Of a stretch of DNA of 64,000 nt, positions 1 to 12,000 are shown piece by piece. The stretch is from Coprinus comatus. Lineage: Eukaryota; Basidiomycota; Agaricomycetes; Agaricales; Agaricaceae. A program made the translations under genes and the position numbers. The notes under the pieces were generated by a model. That model did not search any database. It had not been told where the DNA came from and saw only the letters and a program-made list of their open reading frames with translations. The stretch covers positions 1 to 64,000 of the forward strand of contig JAWPGT010000070.1 of the NCBI GenBank assembly GCA_034638255.1, read 5' to 3'. Every line of letters begins with the position of its first letter. The stretch's first letter is position 1.

Positions 1-1250
1 TGGCCATATTTCAAGTTCAGTTCCAATGCCTATGTCGACATCCAACCATACGTACTTCCCGCTCGTGCACCGCCATTCCTCCGATGTCTCTTCCTGGTGG
101 AGGAGGTCACCACAAAGTTAAAATACTGATAAAAAACGAAGCTCCAATTGGGTCTTGGTTTATGGTTTATGCATTTGTACTATTGTTGCTAAACGCTAAT
201 GACGTAGAGTCACCTCCCACCGATGATCACATTCTCCATCTCACATATTCATCCCTTCAACATTTCTTTGGGCAGAAAAACAAATATAGATATTCCTTAG
301 TAAAGCGAGAAATTGCGGATTCTCTGGGATATCGCACTGCTTTATCTTGAAAGTTACGATTCATTCTACCCTATCCAAATCATTACTTCTAACATTGGAC
401 TCTATTCACAGGAGTCCGATCATCGATGATTTAATCTGTCACGTCGTTTTCTGGGGTTTGAACAGTAATTTTTGGATGCTTGGACATTTGCCTCTGCAAC
501 GGGATATAAACACCACCGTGATCTCGAGAGGTGGAACTCGAGCTTTGGAATTTGATTGACTTTGAAGCATCAACTATACATCACATAATAACTTATTAAT
601 CTCAAATATCAACTTTTTTCTTCTTGATAGAATTTATCTGGGTTTCTTGGAATACAAGCTCGCAGCTCTTTTTGTGAACAAGTCCAAGAGGTCTGTGTTC
701 TGTGCATGTACTCTGCTAACCTGGGCTCTACAAAGCAGAATGAAGATGCAGAGTTTGACAGGTATCCGAAACTTCGATAGAGTCTATCCGACTGCTAGTC
801 TATCATGTGAATTCTGCTGGGATCAAATCGCCGACACTGCACTGTCAAACCTTTTCCCCAAAGATGAGTTGTTGCTTGCACGAAGCTATATCCACCTCGA
901 TTCACCTACAGTGTGTCAGGTTCCCTTGTGAGTTGTAGTCCATATTCGTCCTTCTTATCCTGCCCATACCTTAAAGGAACACAGAATATTAGTCGTCAAC
1001 GGTCAACGGAACAGGGCAGTACTAAGTAGACCATTACTTGCCTTTTAATTCATCAGTTCTTCCCCACTAATTCCCACAGAATCTAGGCTCCATCGACATC
1101 GCCGCATACTTTGGCTCTGAAACAAGTATCAAACCTTGATCATCGTCCTTTGTAGAAATCTGATCATAAGACCTCCTCAACGGTATAAACGATGGACCAT
1201 TGATCAGCAAATATCATTTCTTGAGCAAGTACTACTCCTTTGAATCTCCA
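1..1250. other. left edge, no supported gene
   Basis: No gene could be supported here. Frame 2 of the plus strand is open from base 2 to 350, and frame 1 is open to about base 129, so the 3' end of a gene starting outside the window is possible, but nothing in these translations resembles a family I know. Further short open stretches (347-559, 647-931) lack convincing splice context. The end of this interval lies directly upstream of the decayed DUF6534 locus and may hold its promoter and first exon. Confidence 0.3.
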
Positions 1251-2544
1251 TCATGGCTACCGTGATAACTTCGTGGGCTGAAAGTGAATACTACTTCCGG
1301 TATTAAATATGTTTCTCCTTCTTCGTATTCCCGGGTGTTTAACAATTTCTTTCAGAAGGCTTGGAGAAAGTCTGACAATGACTGTTGGTGTCTTTCAAAC
1401 CTGGAGTTTCAAAACTTGGGCCAAATTTTTACTAGGTAATCGGTTACTGTGTCGACTTTTTTCTTTTTTTGGAATTTTAACTATGCAAACATGTGAGTCC
1501 TCATTTACCTCTACCTCACAATTTTATTATTAATGATGTAAGTTCTATAGATCTGTATTATATAGCATTTCAAGGAGATACACGGACGCAGAAATGTGTT
1601 GTCTTGATCGTCTATTTGATTGGTACTGTGCAAACGATGGTAGCTCTCCATGACTTCTACATCGTTTTCTGCACCCTTAATGCCACAGCGCACGAGATTC
1701 ATGGGATTGAACATACTCTTTTCCTCTACTTAGGTTTGTCGGAAGCATATATTATCGATTATGGCGGGGGACCTAATCAAATATATTCATGGTTCACAAT
1801 TATCTTATGTGGTGGCTTAGGTTGTATAATCTTTTTATATTTCATACTATATGCAATAGCAACTAACATATCTGGAACAGTTGCGTGTATTGTTCAGCTG
1901 GTTTATGCACGCCGAATCTGGGTACTCTCGCGAGCCAAGAGCGTTACCTTCCTCATTGTACTAGTATGTACATTTCTCATTATCAAAAAGGCTATCGCAA
2001 ACTTAAATTTTCGGGTCCAGATGGCACTTGCGCAATGTGTAACAACAATCTTTATTGTCGTGGTTTGGGTTCTTATTCAAAGTAGCCCTACCATTCCCGA
2101 TGGAACATATGTGTATCGAGCTTACAACTTCACTAGAGTATTTGTGAGTACAAGAATGATTCTTCTTGATGTCATCACGATGATAATTAACTTGTAGTAA
2201 AGCTATGGGGATCTATCGGTGCATTATGTGACACATTGATCACTGGATACATGACATATTATGTATGTTGACTGGTTTCCCTCTTTCACAAAACAAAAAT
2301 ATTCAACTTATCATACCTTCAACTCGTTCAGCTATCGAAACAACTTCGGAAATCTACTTCCATTCCAAGGCGTACAAGTGTAGTAGTTAACAGAATTCGG
2401 CGTCTCGTACTAGAGACAGGTTTAATAACCAGTGAGTTCTAAAGTGAGGTTGTGATACAACAAATTCTCAACCAATAAACCAATCCTTGGACCTTCTCTA
2501 GTGCTTGTTTCTACTACCTATACACTTACCGCGGCAACCTCTGA

Positions 2545-2858
2545 CTTCCTGTAAGCAAGTTACACATTGCGTCACCTCTATGAACGACGTCATCGAAATA
2601 ATACTGATATATAAGATGGGCTCTGCCCATCTTAGACCTCTCTCCTCTCTCTGTACTTTACTACGTCCTTCTCCCGACCTTCCCCTCTTTCTTCTACGCG
2701 CGCGCCTTATCTCTCGTAGTATCCTTCAAAGAAATAGTACTTACCTTGTGGCTGTTGACTCCCTCGTCCACCAGTAAGCATACTTCACACTCCCCTTAAG
2801 TCCTTCCCCCTCCAGTGTAGCCTACCGGCTTCCACTTCCTTCCATATCGTAGCATTAT
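2545..2858. mobile_element. insertion in a DUF6534 exon, possibly a solo LTR or small element
   Basis: This stretch has no counterpart in the paralogs, where the flanking coding parts are contiguous. It contains a TATA-like run at about 2607-2614 followed at once by a perfect hairpin (2612-2634, arms taagatgggc/gcccatctta with a 3-base loop) and then pyrimidine-rich sequence. A TATA box followed by a short hairpin and CT-rich DNA is what one can see in fungal LTRs, and the left border begins TGTAAG. I could not find a convincing matching right end or a clear target duplication, so the element class is a guess. Confidence 0.35.
2612..2634. repeat. perfect 10-bp hairpin
   Basis: The arms taagatgggc and gcccatctta are exact reverse complements separated by the trinucleotide tct. 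It lies inside the segment that interrupts the first DUF6534 locus. Confidence 0.85.
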
Positions 2859-3132
2859 TGCCGGTCTTTGCCTAGGGAAACTTTATTCAAACTCATTATT
2901 GGTAATGTTAAATAGTCGGTTTACGATTATAGGTGGAAGACACAACAAGGATGATGTTTGTGTCTCATTATATGTCACCGAATCAAACCCAGAGAGGTCC
3001 CTAGATGTCGTTTCTTCAAGCGATGAGCCACTGTCAGATCAACGTCAACCATGTAGTAGGATTTGGAGGAGACCCCAACTTGGGTTACCGTCGTTTCTAG
3101 TTTGGCGACGATGTAGAAAGGTTCTGTCGTAG

Positions 3133-4849
3133 TAGCTTAGTGGAAACTTGGATGTTGTATACTCACACTGCCGCTGTTAATTTTGAGCAGCGACTTGAGA
3201 ATTATAAAACAGCGACTGGCCTAGTAGTATATACGATCATGTTCATGAATAATTTGTAGACGAGGCAAGCGAGTGATTGTTAAGAATATCAGTAACTTAC
3301 TTCTTCCCGTCTTTCTTTTGAACTTCTATAGAATAGGAGTCTCATTGTACTCTTCGCCTGCTTTCCCGATTAATACCCTGTGATTGGCAAGCGTGGTGAT
3401 GATCTCGGAGGTTTCGATTTTGGACTGTAGGAATTCAATTTCTAGCTCACCTCATAGTATATTTATAGCGAGGCTCATAACACCCGAGTTTGTATTATAG
3501 TGTCGATCCTAGATCAATTGTGACTTCAAGTTGAACTTGGCACATCGTCTTGTTAGCTGAAAGCTACGTCATAGTTTAGATGTGAAGTTGAACGGGGGGG
3601 AATGGAACGGAATTTTCTCGTTTTGTGTCACATTACATAGCAGTGTGGTCCATAATATCGGGACTGCCCAGACTTTTTTTTTTTTTGTAATCACATAGCT
3701 CGGGGAAGCAATTTGGGCGAAGCAATGATTTGTCCTGGATCTATTTCACTGGTCAGATCATTTAGTAGCTTGGTATATATAACGCCGAGGCTAGAACACA
3801 TACGAAATCTCTAAGTATTTAGCGCCAATTTTGCTTAGATCTCAGAATGTAGATATAAGATGCTTTTTTTTTAAGGTTTTTCTCTGGTATTTGTAGTTCA
3901 GATATATATCAACTAGTCTCACCTATTTTATGTTTATCTCATCCGAACAATGACTTGTACAATGTTGTGCCTTGTACCAAACTACATTTATTCGTAAAAT
4001 TGTATGTTTATGATGGTTCTGGTTCGAAAGTTTCCAACAACACATGTCATCGTTTAAAGGTTATCATTGACATTTTTGCAATTAACCCCGGGTTCACAAG
4101 TGTTCCACAACGTTTTTCTGTTTTTGTTCGAAAACGTTTTTTGATTTTGTGATTTTTTTGATCAAACATAGTATGGTACGGGCCGAGGTCATTCAAGGAA
4201 TCGAGGTTGTATCGGTATCGGGAATCTTTCACATGATGGAATGTTCAGGTACGTATTACAAGTTAATATAAAGGAAGCAATGTTGGTTATCCACTCCTTC
4301 CCTCACCGAATCTTTTTCGTCCCTTTTAAAGAACATCCCATTTTTGGATATTGTACATGGGCCTGTGGTTGGGGGGGAGGGTTGTTAATTCGGACTCCGA
4401 CACAGGTAACTATCCCACGCGTTTGGTGAGGGGAATGGGTGTGGGTTGGTCTGTTTGTAGTTCTCTAAACAGTCCATATACCTCTCTCAATCTTCCTTCC
4501 TTCAACATCACACACTTCACCCACCCCTTCAAATCTTGTTGTAAAAAAAAGACACTTGCACCTGTGCTTTGTTGTACACTCGGTGTTTTTTCTTAAAAAC
4601 GAAAAAGGTGATTCACATAAACATCATAGAGTTTTTATAAACGAGAGCGCTCATTCCGAAAGGAAAGGGAAGAAGGAATTTAAAGTATAAACTAGGACCA
4701 AACAAAGGAAACGGACACGACGGACTCGGAGTCTTGGGAGGTTCAATAACAACAACAACACGAAACCGAATTACACGCAACAACAACAATAACACGTTTT
4801 TTTTTTTCTCTCACTCTCACTCATTCTTCTCCCGAAATCTCCGAAAACT
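3133..4849. other. intergenic, AT-rich
   Basis: No coding region recognised. Homopolymer runs of T occur near 3675 and 3864. The last 200 bases before 4850 hold CAACAA repeats, a T run and CT-rich DNA (CTCTCACTCTCACTC) directly before the start codon, which fits a fungal promoter and 5' leader for the SS18-like gene. Confidence 0.5.
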
Positions 4850-7800
4850 ATGATTCATCTTGATCGAGGTCGTCATCACCAACAACATAATTCACCAAAC
4901 ACTAGCAATTCAACAGCTTCAGGTTCTACTTCTATTACTTCGCCACTCAAATCATCAGCATCTGTAGCTGCTTTAGAATCATTTACTTGGGATGTAGATG
5001 TTAATGATCCTTTTGGAACTTCAACAACTCCTACTGGTATAAATGGTGGTACTTCACATTCCACTTCAAATACTAGTGCGATGACGATGGGAATGGGAGG
5101 AGGTGTTGGTGGAATGATGTTGAATGGTTCGAATGGGCTGGATGATGATTTGGATTTGAGTGGTGTTGGCGTTGGCGTTGGTTTAGGTGGAGGTGATGAT
5201 GATGATTCTTTGGTGTTTAATCCAGATTCATTTCTGATAGACGATGTCATGAATTTGTCACCTCCGAATCTGGAAGATGATGATATTGGAGATCATATAG
5301 GAGAGAGTAGGAATGAGGATGGTATAAGAGGAAGTGTTGAATCTCCACCTGTTACTGTTTCTTCGATAGCTTCAAGTTCCAGACCACCACCTTTCTCAAC
5401 GACTACTGCTACAACTGAAGGTATTGGAACCATTACGGGGGCATCTCCAACTAGTGGAGATAGAGAGGATAGGAGTTCACCACTTTCACCTGTACCAGAA
5501 ACGAATTCGCCTAATGGACCTGGTGAAAATGAAGGTGAAGGTGGTGAAAGGGAAGAAGATGAAAGTAGTGCTGGCGGTAGTAATAAGGCAAAGAAAAAGG
5601 AAGAGGAGGAAGAGGAAGAGGAAGGTGGAAATGGAGATGATACAACAAAAACGGAAAAGCTAACATCATCGAGACAGAGTTCACCTCTCAGTCCATTATC
5701 TCCACCTCCCGATGAGGTGGATGAGAATGAAGGTTCGGTTGAGGAGAAGAAAGAAAAGGAGGAGATTGATTCGAAAGCGAAGACGGTTCAATCATTCCAA
5801 CAACAACAACCACAGTTAAGGGGGAAACAAGATGCATCGAAAGGAAATCCATTGCTTCAGCAACGTTCTCAACAAATGCACCGGCAGCAACTGCAACAAC
5901 ACCATCAGCGGCATCAACCGCAACTGCAGCAGCAGCGAACGAATACCTCAACTCCTACCGCCGAATCTGCCAATAATGTCGCCCGTGATATCAAAATCTC
6001 AAAGGTGCTTGATTTGAACGTCGAACTTTTCAGGTATGCATACAAAACAACGAACAAAACCGTGAACATTAAAGCTAATGAGGTGTTTGACTCCCTATCT
6101 CCTACAGTATCTTTTCTCGACTACAAGCACAAGGAATACCCCCTAATGACCCTCGATATGTGCAGTACGTCAACTTGAATTGCTTTGAAGCCGAGAATTA
6201 TATGCTTATAATCTTTTCCCTTAAGTTACAATACCTGTCTAAAAACCAACCTTTCATGGCTAGCTTCTCTCGCCGATGGTCAAGTCACTGTACGTTCTTC
6301 CTTTTACCTTGTTACTATGTGTATTTTTGTTTATACTATACGCCTATTAGATGATACCCCACATGGAACCACCCCCACCACTTGATTTTGTTCCAACGGA
6401 CCGAATTCGGGCATTATATGCTGAACTCCCAAATCTATTCGCTAAAGAAATTGCTCGTGTCAAATTCCAGCAGCAGCAACATCACGCTGCTCAAATGCAA
6501 CAACAACAGCAACAGCAGCAGCAGCAACATCAGGCTCAGCAACATCAAGCTCAGCAACAACATCAGGCGCAACAACAGCACCAAGCTCAACAACAGCACC
6601 AAGCTCAACAACAACATCAAGCTCAACAACAAGCTGCTCATGCTCAACAACAACATAATCAGCAGCAGCAACAACTTCAACAACTTCATCACCAAAACAT
6701 GTTGAAGCGTGAACGACCTGATGATGCTACGATGCAGATGATGAATAAACGAAGAGATACAGGAGAAAGTAAAATGATGCCACCACCTTTACCTATGAAT
6801 CCTTCTGGCATGAACGGTCTTAACGTAAATACATCTACACCTTCATCTACAGGAGGAGGCGGATCAATTAACGGTGGAACGCCAAGTGGAACTCCAACTC
6901 CTAATCCTATGGCTGGTGGTAATAATACATACCATAACGCCAACTCCTCAAATACGAATGCGAGGAATGGTTCACCTGCTGGTTCTGCAAATTCTGGTAC
7001 ACCTGGTCCTTCAATGCCGCCACCACCACCACCTGGTTCGGCTGGTTCTAGTTCTACACCTGTTGGAGGAGATGGAATGGGTATGAATGTTGTAGGAGGA
7101 GGAATACCTGGTGGAGTGATGACTCCAGAACAACAACAAAGAGCTAGACAAGCTCAGTTGGCACGTGCGATGGCTAAAGGACAAATGTCACCACCTGGTA
7201 TGATACCTAGTTCGAATACTGGTGCTGATGCCGGTTCACCTAATCCTGGCGGTCAAGGTCAAGGTCAAGGGGTTGGTGGTCCAGGAGGAGGAGGAGCGGG
7301 GAATATTAATATGGCTAGTGGACTTCAACAAGCATATACGGTTCTTCGAACTCCTAATCATCCTTTTGTTAATTATATGGTGAGGAACGTACCTGGGTTC
7401 TTACAATTACCACTTCAGCAGCAATTGCAGAAGATGTTGGTTGTTCAACAAACTATGCAACAGAGACAGATGGAACAACAACCACAATCGCAACAATCGC
7501 AACAGAGAGGTGGTCCAGGAGCACAGGGGGTAGGAGGTCCAGGAGGTCCAGGTTCACCTGTTGTTCCTCAAGGCGTTGGTGTTGGTGGGATGTTAGGTGG
7601 TGGTCCTGGTACAGGAGGAATGGGAGGAATGGATCCTAGAATGATGGCTGCAAGAGGAATGGATATGAGTATGAATCAACAAAGACAATTAATGTTGATG
7701 CAACAACAACGCATAGCAGCTGCTAATGCTGGCGGTAGTGGCGGTGGTGGTGGACCTAGTGGAATGAGTGGACCTGGAGGTATGGGATTAACACCCCAAC

Positions 7801-8645
7801 AAATGGCCATTCAACAGGATAGAATGTTGAGACAACAAATGGCGCAACAGCAGCAGCACCATCAACAGCAACAACAACAACAAGGTGGTGCTGGAAATAT
7901 GGCGTCACCTTCGCATGGATCGCCTGTTGCACCTGGTTTAGGAGGTATGGGTATGGGTGGATCGACGGGAAGTGATGCGTTTGTACCTGGACCTCCAACA
8001 CTAAGATCAAATGCTTCTATTCCTGGAATTGCAAGAAGTGTGAGGTCTCCTACGAATAGTGGAGGTGCTGCTTCACCTATGACACCAAGGGTACCTTCAA
8101 GATCGTTAAGCTCTGGTCCGATAGGTTTATCTTCTCTTGGTGGTGGTGGTGGTGGTGGACAAGGAGGACAACAGGGGACAGAAGATTATCAGAGGATGTT
8201 GATGCAACAGCAACAAGGACAGGTCGCGAGAATGATGCAACTTCAACAGCAGCAGCAGCAGCAACAACAACAACAACAACAACAACAACAAAACGCTCAA
8301 CAACAAAACCCAGGATTTAACCACGGAATGGGTTGGGCAGGTGGTGCTGGCGCTGGTGGTAATGGAGGGAATTGGACAGCAGGAGGACCACCTGGAAGTG
8401 GAAATGCAGGCTTCCCTGGTGCTGGTGATGTTTCAAGACATATGTCAGCCACTCCCAATCCTGCAGGTCAATCGCAGGGTATGGGAGGTATGGGAATAAA
8501 CCCTGGCGCTATGGGAATGGGAGGCATGAATGTTGGTACGATGGGAATGGGAATGGGAATGGGCGGAATGGGTGGCATGGGTGGTATGGGTGGAGAACAG
8601 GGTATTGATGGAGAATACGATTTCTTGGGGTCGACATGGCAATAA
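4850..8645 (+). CDS. SS18/SSXT-like glutamine-rich protein, probable SWI/SNF-associated coactivator
   Basis: Four exons join in frame: 4850-6033, 6108-6164, 6226-6289 and 6351-8645, giving 1199 residues. The part formed across the small exons (about residues 383-436) reads ISKVLDLNVELF, then SRLQAQGIPPNDPRY, then TNLSWLASLADGQ. This fits the SSXT N-terminal helix pattern (leucine-rich start, a short linker, then N-L-x-x-L-A-x-x-A-D) known from human SS18, plant GIF proteins and, weakly, yeast Snf11, all SWI/SNF partners. The N-terminal 380 residues are Ser/Asp/Glu-rich and disordered. A second short conserved piece, FVPTDRIRALYAELPNLF, follows at about residue 450, and the remainder is Gln, Gly and Met-rich low complexity. 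The large size and internal position of the SSXT-like segment differ from animal SS18. The alternative is an unrelated Q-rich coactivator such as a Mediator tail subunit. The splice joins are convincing; the family call is moderate. Confidence 0.65.
6469..6690 (+). repeat. CAG/CAA repeats encoding polyglutamine with QHQAQ units
   Basis: Imperfect CAR repeats within the last exon of the SS18-like gene, including several near-identical units coding Q-Q-H-Q-A-Q. Mixed CAG and CAA codons suggest a long-lived protein feature rather than a fresh microsatellite expansion. Confidence 0.85.
8245..8290 (+). repeat. second CAG/CAA run
   Basis: Fifteen or more consecutive Gln codons in the same exon; the opposite strand shows a meaningless leucine-rich open frame. 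Confidence 0.85.
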
Positions 8646-9649
8646 ACATGAATTTTTCTTTTCGGGTTTTTGAGTTTCCTCGATCGTTTCGTGTCCCGCC
8701 ACCCACACGTTCTGTTCATTTCAGTTTTCTCGATGCATTCCTTCTACTTCCGACCGATCACTTCCCTTCCTCCCGTCGAAATCGAAATAGAAAGTACCTG
8801 ACCCTGACCGAACCCATGCTCCCCTCCTTCCGCCTCTGCTTCTCCCACCTCCACTTTGTGTTTTTTAACTCTCCTCTCTTCTACATGGGTGTTAATGCTA
8901 TTCCACGCACTGTTTACTGTTGTCCTACCTTTTCTGCTCCACACAATGCTCCTTCTTGTTGTCCGTGCCTGATTCCTCTCTTGCGCTTTTTCTTTCTCTC
9001 CTGGCTATTGACTATTTAAGCATTCAAGTCAATTTTTTTTTACTTGTTCTTCGCCGCTCCTCTTTTTTTTTTCCGAGGTCAAGAGATTATTTTACGAATT
9101 ATGAATCAAAGATATCCAGATTTGTCCCTTTTTGTTTTTTAGTGTTTCTGTTTCAAAGTTTTTTCTTTTTACCTTATTTTTTCATTTCTTGGTTTTCAGT
9201 CTTTTTTTTTATCCCACCGCTCTCGCTTTTCCCATTTTTGTGTGATTATGATAAAAAGGGTTATACATTTTTCGTTTTCGTTTTTTTCTTCTCTCTTTTT
9301 AGTTTTTAGTTTTTAGTTTTTTTAGTTTTTTTTTTTGTAGTTGATGATGATATATGATCTATAAAGTATATGTATTTTCTCTCTTTTTCGCATTTCTACT
9401 TTGCTTGCTCCCCTGTGCAACAATTTGAAACGTTTAAACGTTTTTTGAACTTTTGAAATGGGCTCTCCTCTGATTAGAGTTGATTTTCAAACAGATGGGG
9501 AATGGTATGCACCAATCCCGAACCGATTCCACGGATCACGATTACAAGTACGAGTAGTAGTATGGAAACACATGAAAGATAATAAATACGATCATCAGAT
9601 ACTGTATACAGCAATAAATAGGGATTCACTTCCACTGAAGAGGCTAATA
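8646..9649. other. convergent 3' region, T-rich
   Basis: Between the stop of the SS18-like gene and the stop of the converging DUF6534 gene. It is pyrimidine-rich, with many T runs between about 9030 and 9340 and tandem AGTTTTT units near 9299-9335. Open frames here are compositional artefacts of T-rich DNA. It probably holds the two 3' untranslated regions. Confidence 0.5.
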
Positions 9650-10974
9650 CTATGTCTGCAAATTGGGCCGATCATCAGACTGATTGGCTTCAGCAGTTGA
9701 AGCTGAAGGAATATCATCTGGGTTCGGTTCGTTGTATAACGAAATACAAGTGTCATCCTCGAAATGCCTCCCTCCTATGATTGTGAAACGGTTGTTTAAC
9801 ATCACTAGCAACGAGTTGGAGTATATTTTTCCTAGAATAAGACCAGGAAGCATGAAATAATCGATACTAGTTATCAACGTGACCGTATAGCCAATAGATA
9901 CAAGCACTGCAATAGGTAATGAAATGACTGTTCTTTTGTACTGAGACTAAGTAAGGACTGACCAGTTAAGATACCCGTTTCCAGTACAAGTCGCCGTATT
10001 CTATTAACAATATTACTTGTCCGCCTTGGCATATAGACGGATTCCCGAAGCTGCTTCGATAACTGGGTACTTGGTAAATGCCAAACAGTAATAGCTTCAA
10101 TATGTGAACACGGAACGCACATAATAAGTCATATACCCCGCGATTAGGGCATCACAAATTATCCCCAGAGGTCCCCATGTCTTAATCGCAGCATTTTAAT
10201 ATCTAATTCTTGCCTCAGTAGTACAAAAGTACTCACTATTAGAACTCGTGATACAACTGTGGGGAATATAGATTCTTGAAGGTCCGCCGCCACTAATACA
10301 CTGGCTATAAACTGTCCAAAAGCCAACTAGTATACCAGATAAAACAAGCCTCTTCCTGATGATATTTTATACTTATATATATATATATATGTTCGTACCA
10401 TTGTGACCAGGATAGTGACAACCTTAGATTTTGCCAACTTCCAGATTCGACTTGCATACACCAATTGAACAATGAGTGCAACTGTATAGAGATGTTAATG
10501 TTAATGACGAGGTGACTGGGGATCAAAGAAGAAAAATAATAGAATATACCTAAACCACCACTCAGATATACTGTGAACCACACGTGCCTGCCAATGTTAA
10601 TGTTGGGAAAAAATGAGACATGGGTAATAACAGAGCCAAATCTATCAAGCACAGAGATTTCAAGGCAGAACCGCGTGTAAAAGTCATGGAGTGCCAGTGC
10701 AGTTTGCGCGGTTCCGACTAAATATATACTTAAAACTACAGATTTCTGTAGTCTTGTGTCTCTGGGAAATGCTATGTAGTATAGATCTGCAACATAATTG
10801 TTTGTTTCAAGTTTCATCTAAAATCATATACCAGATATACCAGATATCACTATAAGGACTCACAAGCTTGTATGGTCAGGATTCCAAAAAGGAAAATATC
10901 CATGCAGTAGCCAGCCAACTAGTAAAGATGAATTTGTAATACTGCCAGAAAATATTGAAATGTCTCACTGACAT
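9650..10974 (-). CDS. DUF6534 membrane protein, first subfamily
   Basis: Multi-exon minus-strand gene. In coding order: exon MS (10974-10969, possible start), exon with LAGYCMDIFLFGILTIQA, a long exon with YYIAFPRDTRLQKSVVL and a TAQTALALHDFY helix, WFTVYLSGGLG, ALIVQLVYASRIW-type helix, LAFGQFIASVL, then SKQLRESVYMPRRTS and VNRIRRLVLETG, and finally VSIGYTVTLITS, LPGLILGKIYSNSLLVMLN and a hydrophilic tail that stops at 9650. Seven helices are plausible. It is a sister copy of the gene at 28.8 kb. The sister starts further upstream with an N-terminal MSLGGRLEW; here that stretch has lost its ATG and carries TAG where the sister has Trp, so only the ATG at 10974 remains, giving a shorter N-terminus. 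No function is known; a receptor or transporter role would be guesswork. Confidence 0.75.
10374..10390. repeat. (TA)n microsatellite in an intron
   Basis: Uninterrupted TATATA run lying in an intron of the minus-strand DUF6534 gene; the sister gene at 29.5 kb lacks it. Confidence 0.8.
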
Positions 10975-12000
10975 TGATGGTATATCCTATGGAGCGCTGA
11001 GAGTCTTGAAGTAGATCAAGGGGGCTGGTGTATACAGTATAGTAGTGGTGATGATTTAGTAGATAACACAAGGTTATTGCAAAGCATGAATTACCTCCAT
11101 GGGGATTGAGCCATTGTTAGGGGACTTTCGAAAGAGAGGAATTCGAGGGAGAGTGCCCTCAACTTACCCCACCACTGTTTTATACCAACCAATGAGCATG
11201 CCCATCATGATGCATTGATACATGAGCTTTAAAGATGTGATAAAAAAAAAATACAAATCAAATGCATCGGACTTCTAGGCTCCAACATTCCAGTGCACTT
11301 TAGTCTTAGTACAGCTGCTTTCACTGCTTCTTGGGAATTATTAAAATACACAGTTAAGTATTTTGAATTGGCTAGGCTGCCACTCTGGTGATAGTGCATC
11401 ATTCAAGCAATACATTAAAAGAAGGATTCAGATATTTATTATTTTCAAGGAGCGATACTACTACTAACTATTGGTTAAACCTTTCAACTTGTAGATTCTA
11501 AGCTATTGATGGACCGGCTATCATACCAATTAGCTTCAGTAATTGAAACACCTGAATCTTTTGATGATCAAAGAGATATAAAAAGGAGTGTGAGATAAGA
11601 GGCAACGTCAACATATAGGATGGTCGAATAGAGACAACCAGAGCCATGTACGCTGAGAGTCCGAACTGCCACTCTGTAAAATATAAATTTCAGTGTTATT
11701 GCAGATTATTGCAGACTCGCAACCCATTAACCACGAATACTGTGCATAGAAAATGATTGTTCAGTATGTTCCGAAACCATTGCTCATGTTTGAAATTTGA
11801 AAGGAGTGGCCTACTTATATAACACGTAGTCTAATATAACCGGCTCCAAAATTCGGAATCTCCCCGTTTTTATGAAATTTACTGGCGTTCTTCTATTGAT
11901 GTGCTCACATTTAAAGTGAGAGGATTACTTATTTGAGTCAACTGAAGGATCACATTATTATAAGAAAGCTGTAAACATCAAGTCGGACTGGGTAGTAAGT
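10975..12000. repeat. upstream half of a duplicated block (copy 1)
   Basis: Sequence upstream of the DUF6534 gene resembles, in the same order and orientation, the sequence upstream of the sister gene (30179-31150), for instance gattacttatttgagtcaa near 11920 against gattacttatttgaatcaa near 31080, and the segment around 11110-11210 with caatggctc on the minus strand. The part from about 11040 to 11290 is also matched at 32090-32390. The promoter and 5' region therefore travelled with the gene in the duplication. Confidence 0.7.

Larger units (their letters stand above)
1253..3132 (+). pseudogene. DUF6534 membrane protein, first subfamily, probably decayed
   Basis: Exons read as a multi-helix membrane protein closely similar to the copies at 9.65 and 28.8 kb: a YLYYIAF-type helix start at about 1550, a WFT..LCGGLG helix near 1790-1830, IVQLVYARRIW near 1890-1920, SKQLRKS and VVNRIRR near 2330-2400, and a tail SLLVMLNSRFTIIGGRH near 2900. 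The first exon is uncertain; 1253 is one possible start. Two features argue against function. In the helix after the first intron, the paralogs have five T in the codons for F-L-F-G, but here there are seven (1464-1470), which shifts the frame. In addition, an extra segment of roughly 310 bp (about 2545-2858) interrupts what is one exon in the paralogs. The DUF6534 function is unknown. The call to the family is firm; the pseudogene status is an inference. Confidence 0.7.

Noticed and set aside
6382..6705. Open frames coding Asn/Ser-rich or Leu-rich proteins over the CAG repeats
   Set aside because: Other-frame and antisense shadows of the polyglutamine exon in the SS18-like gene.
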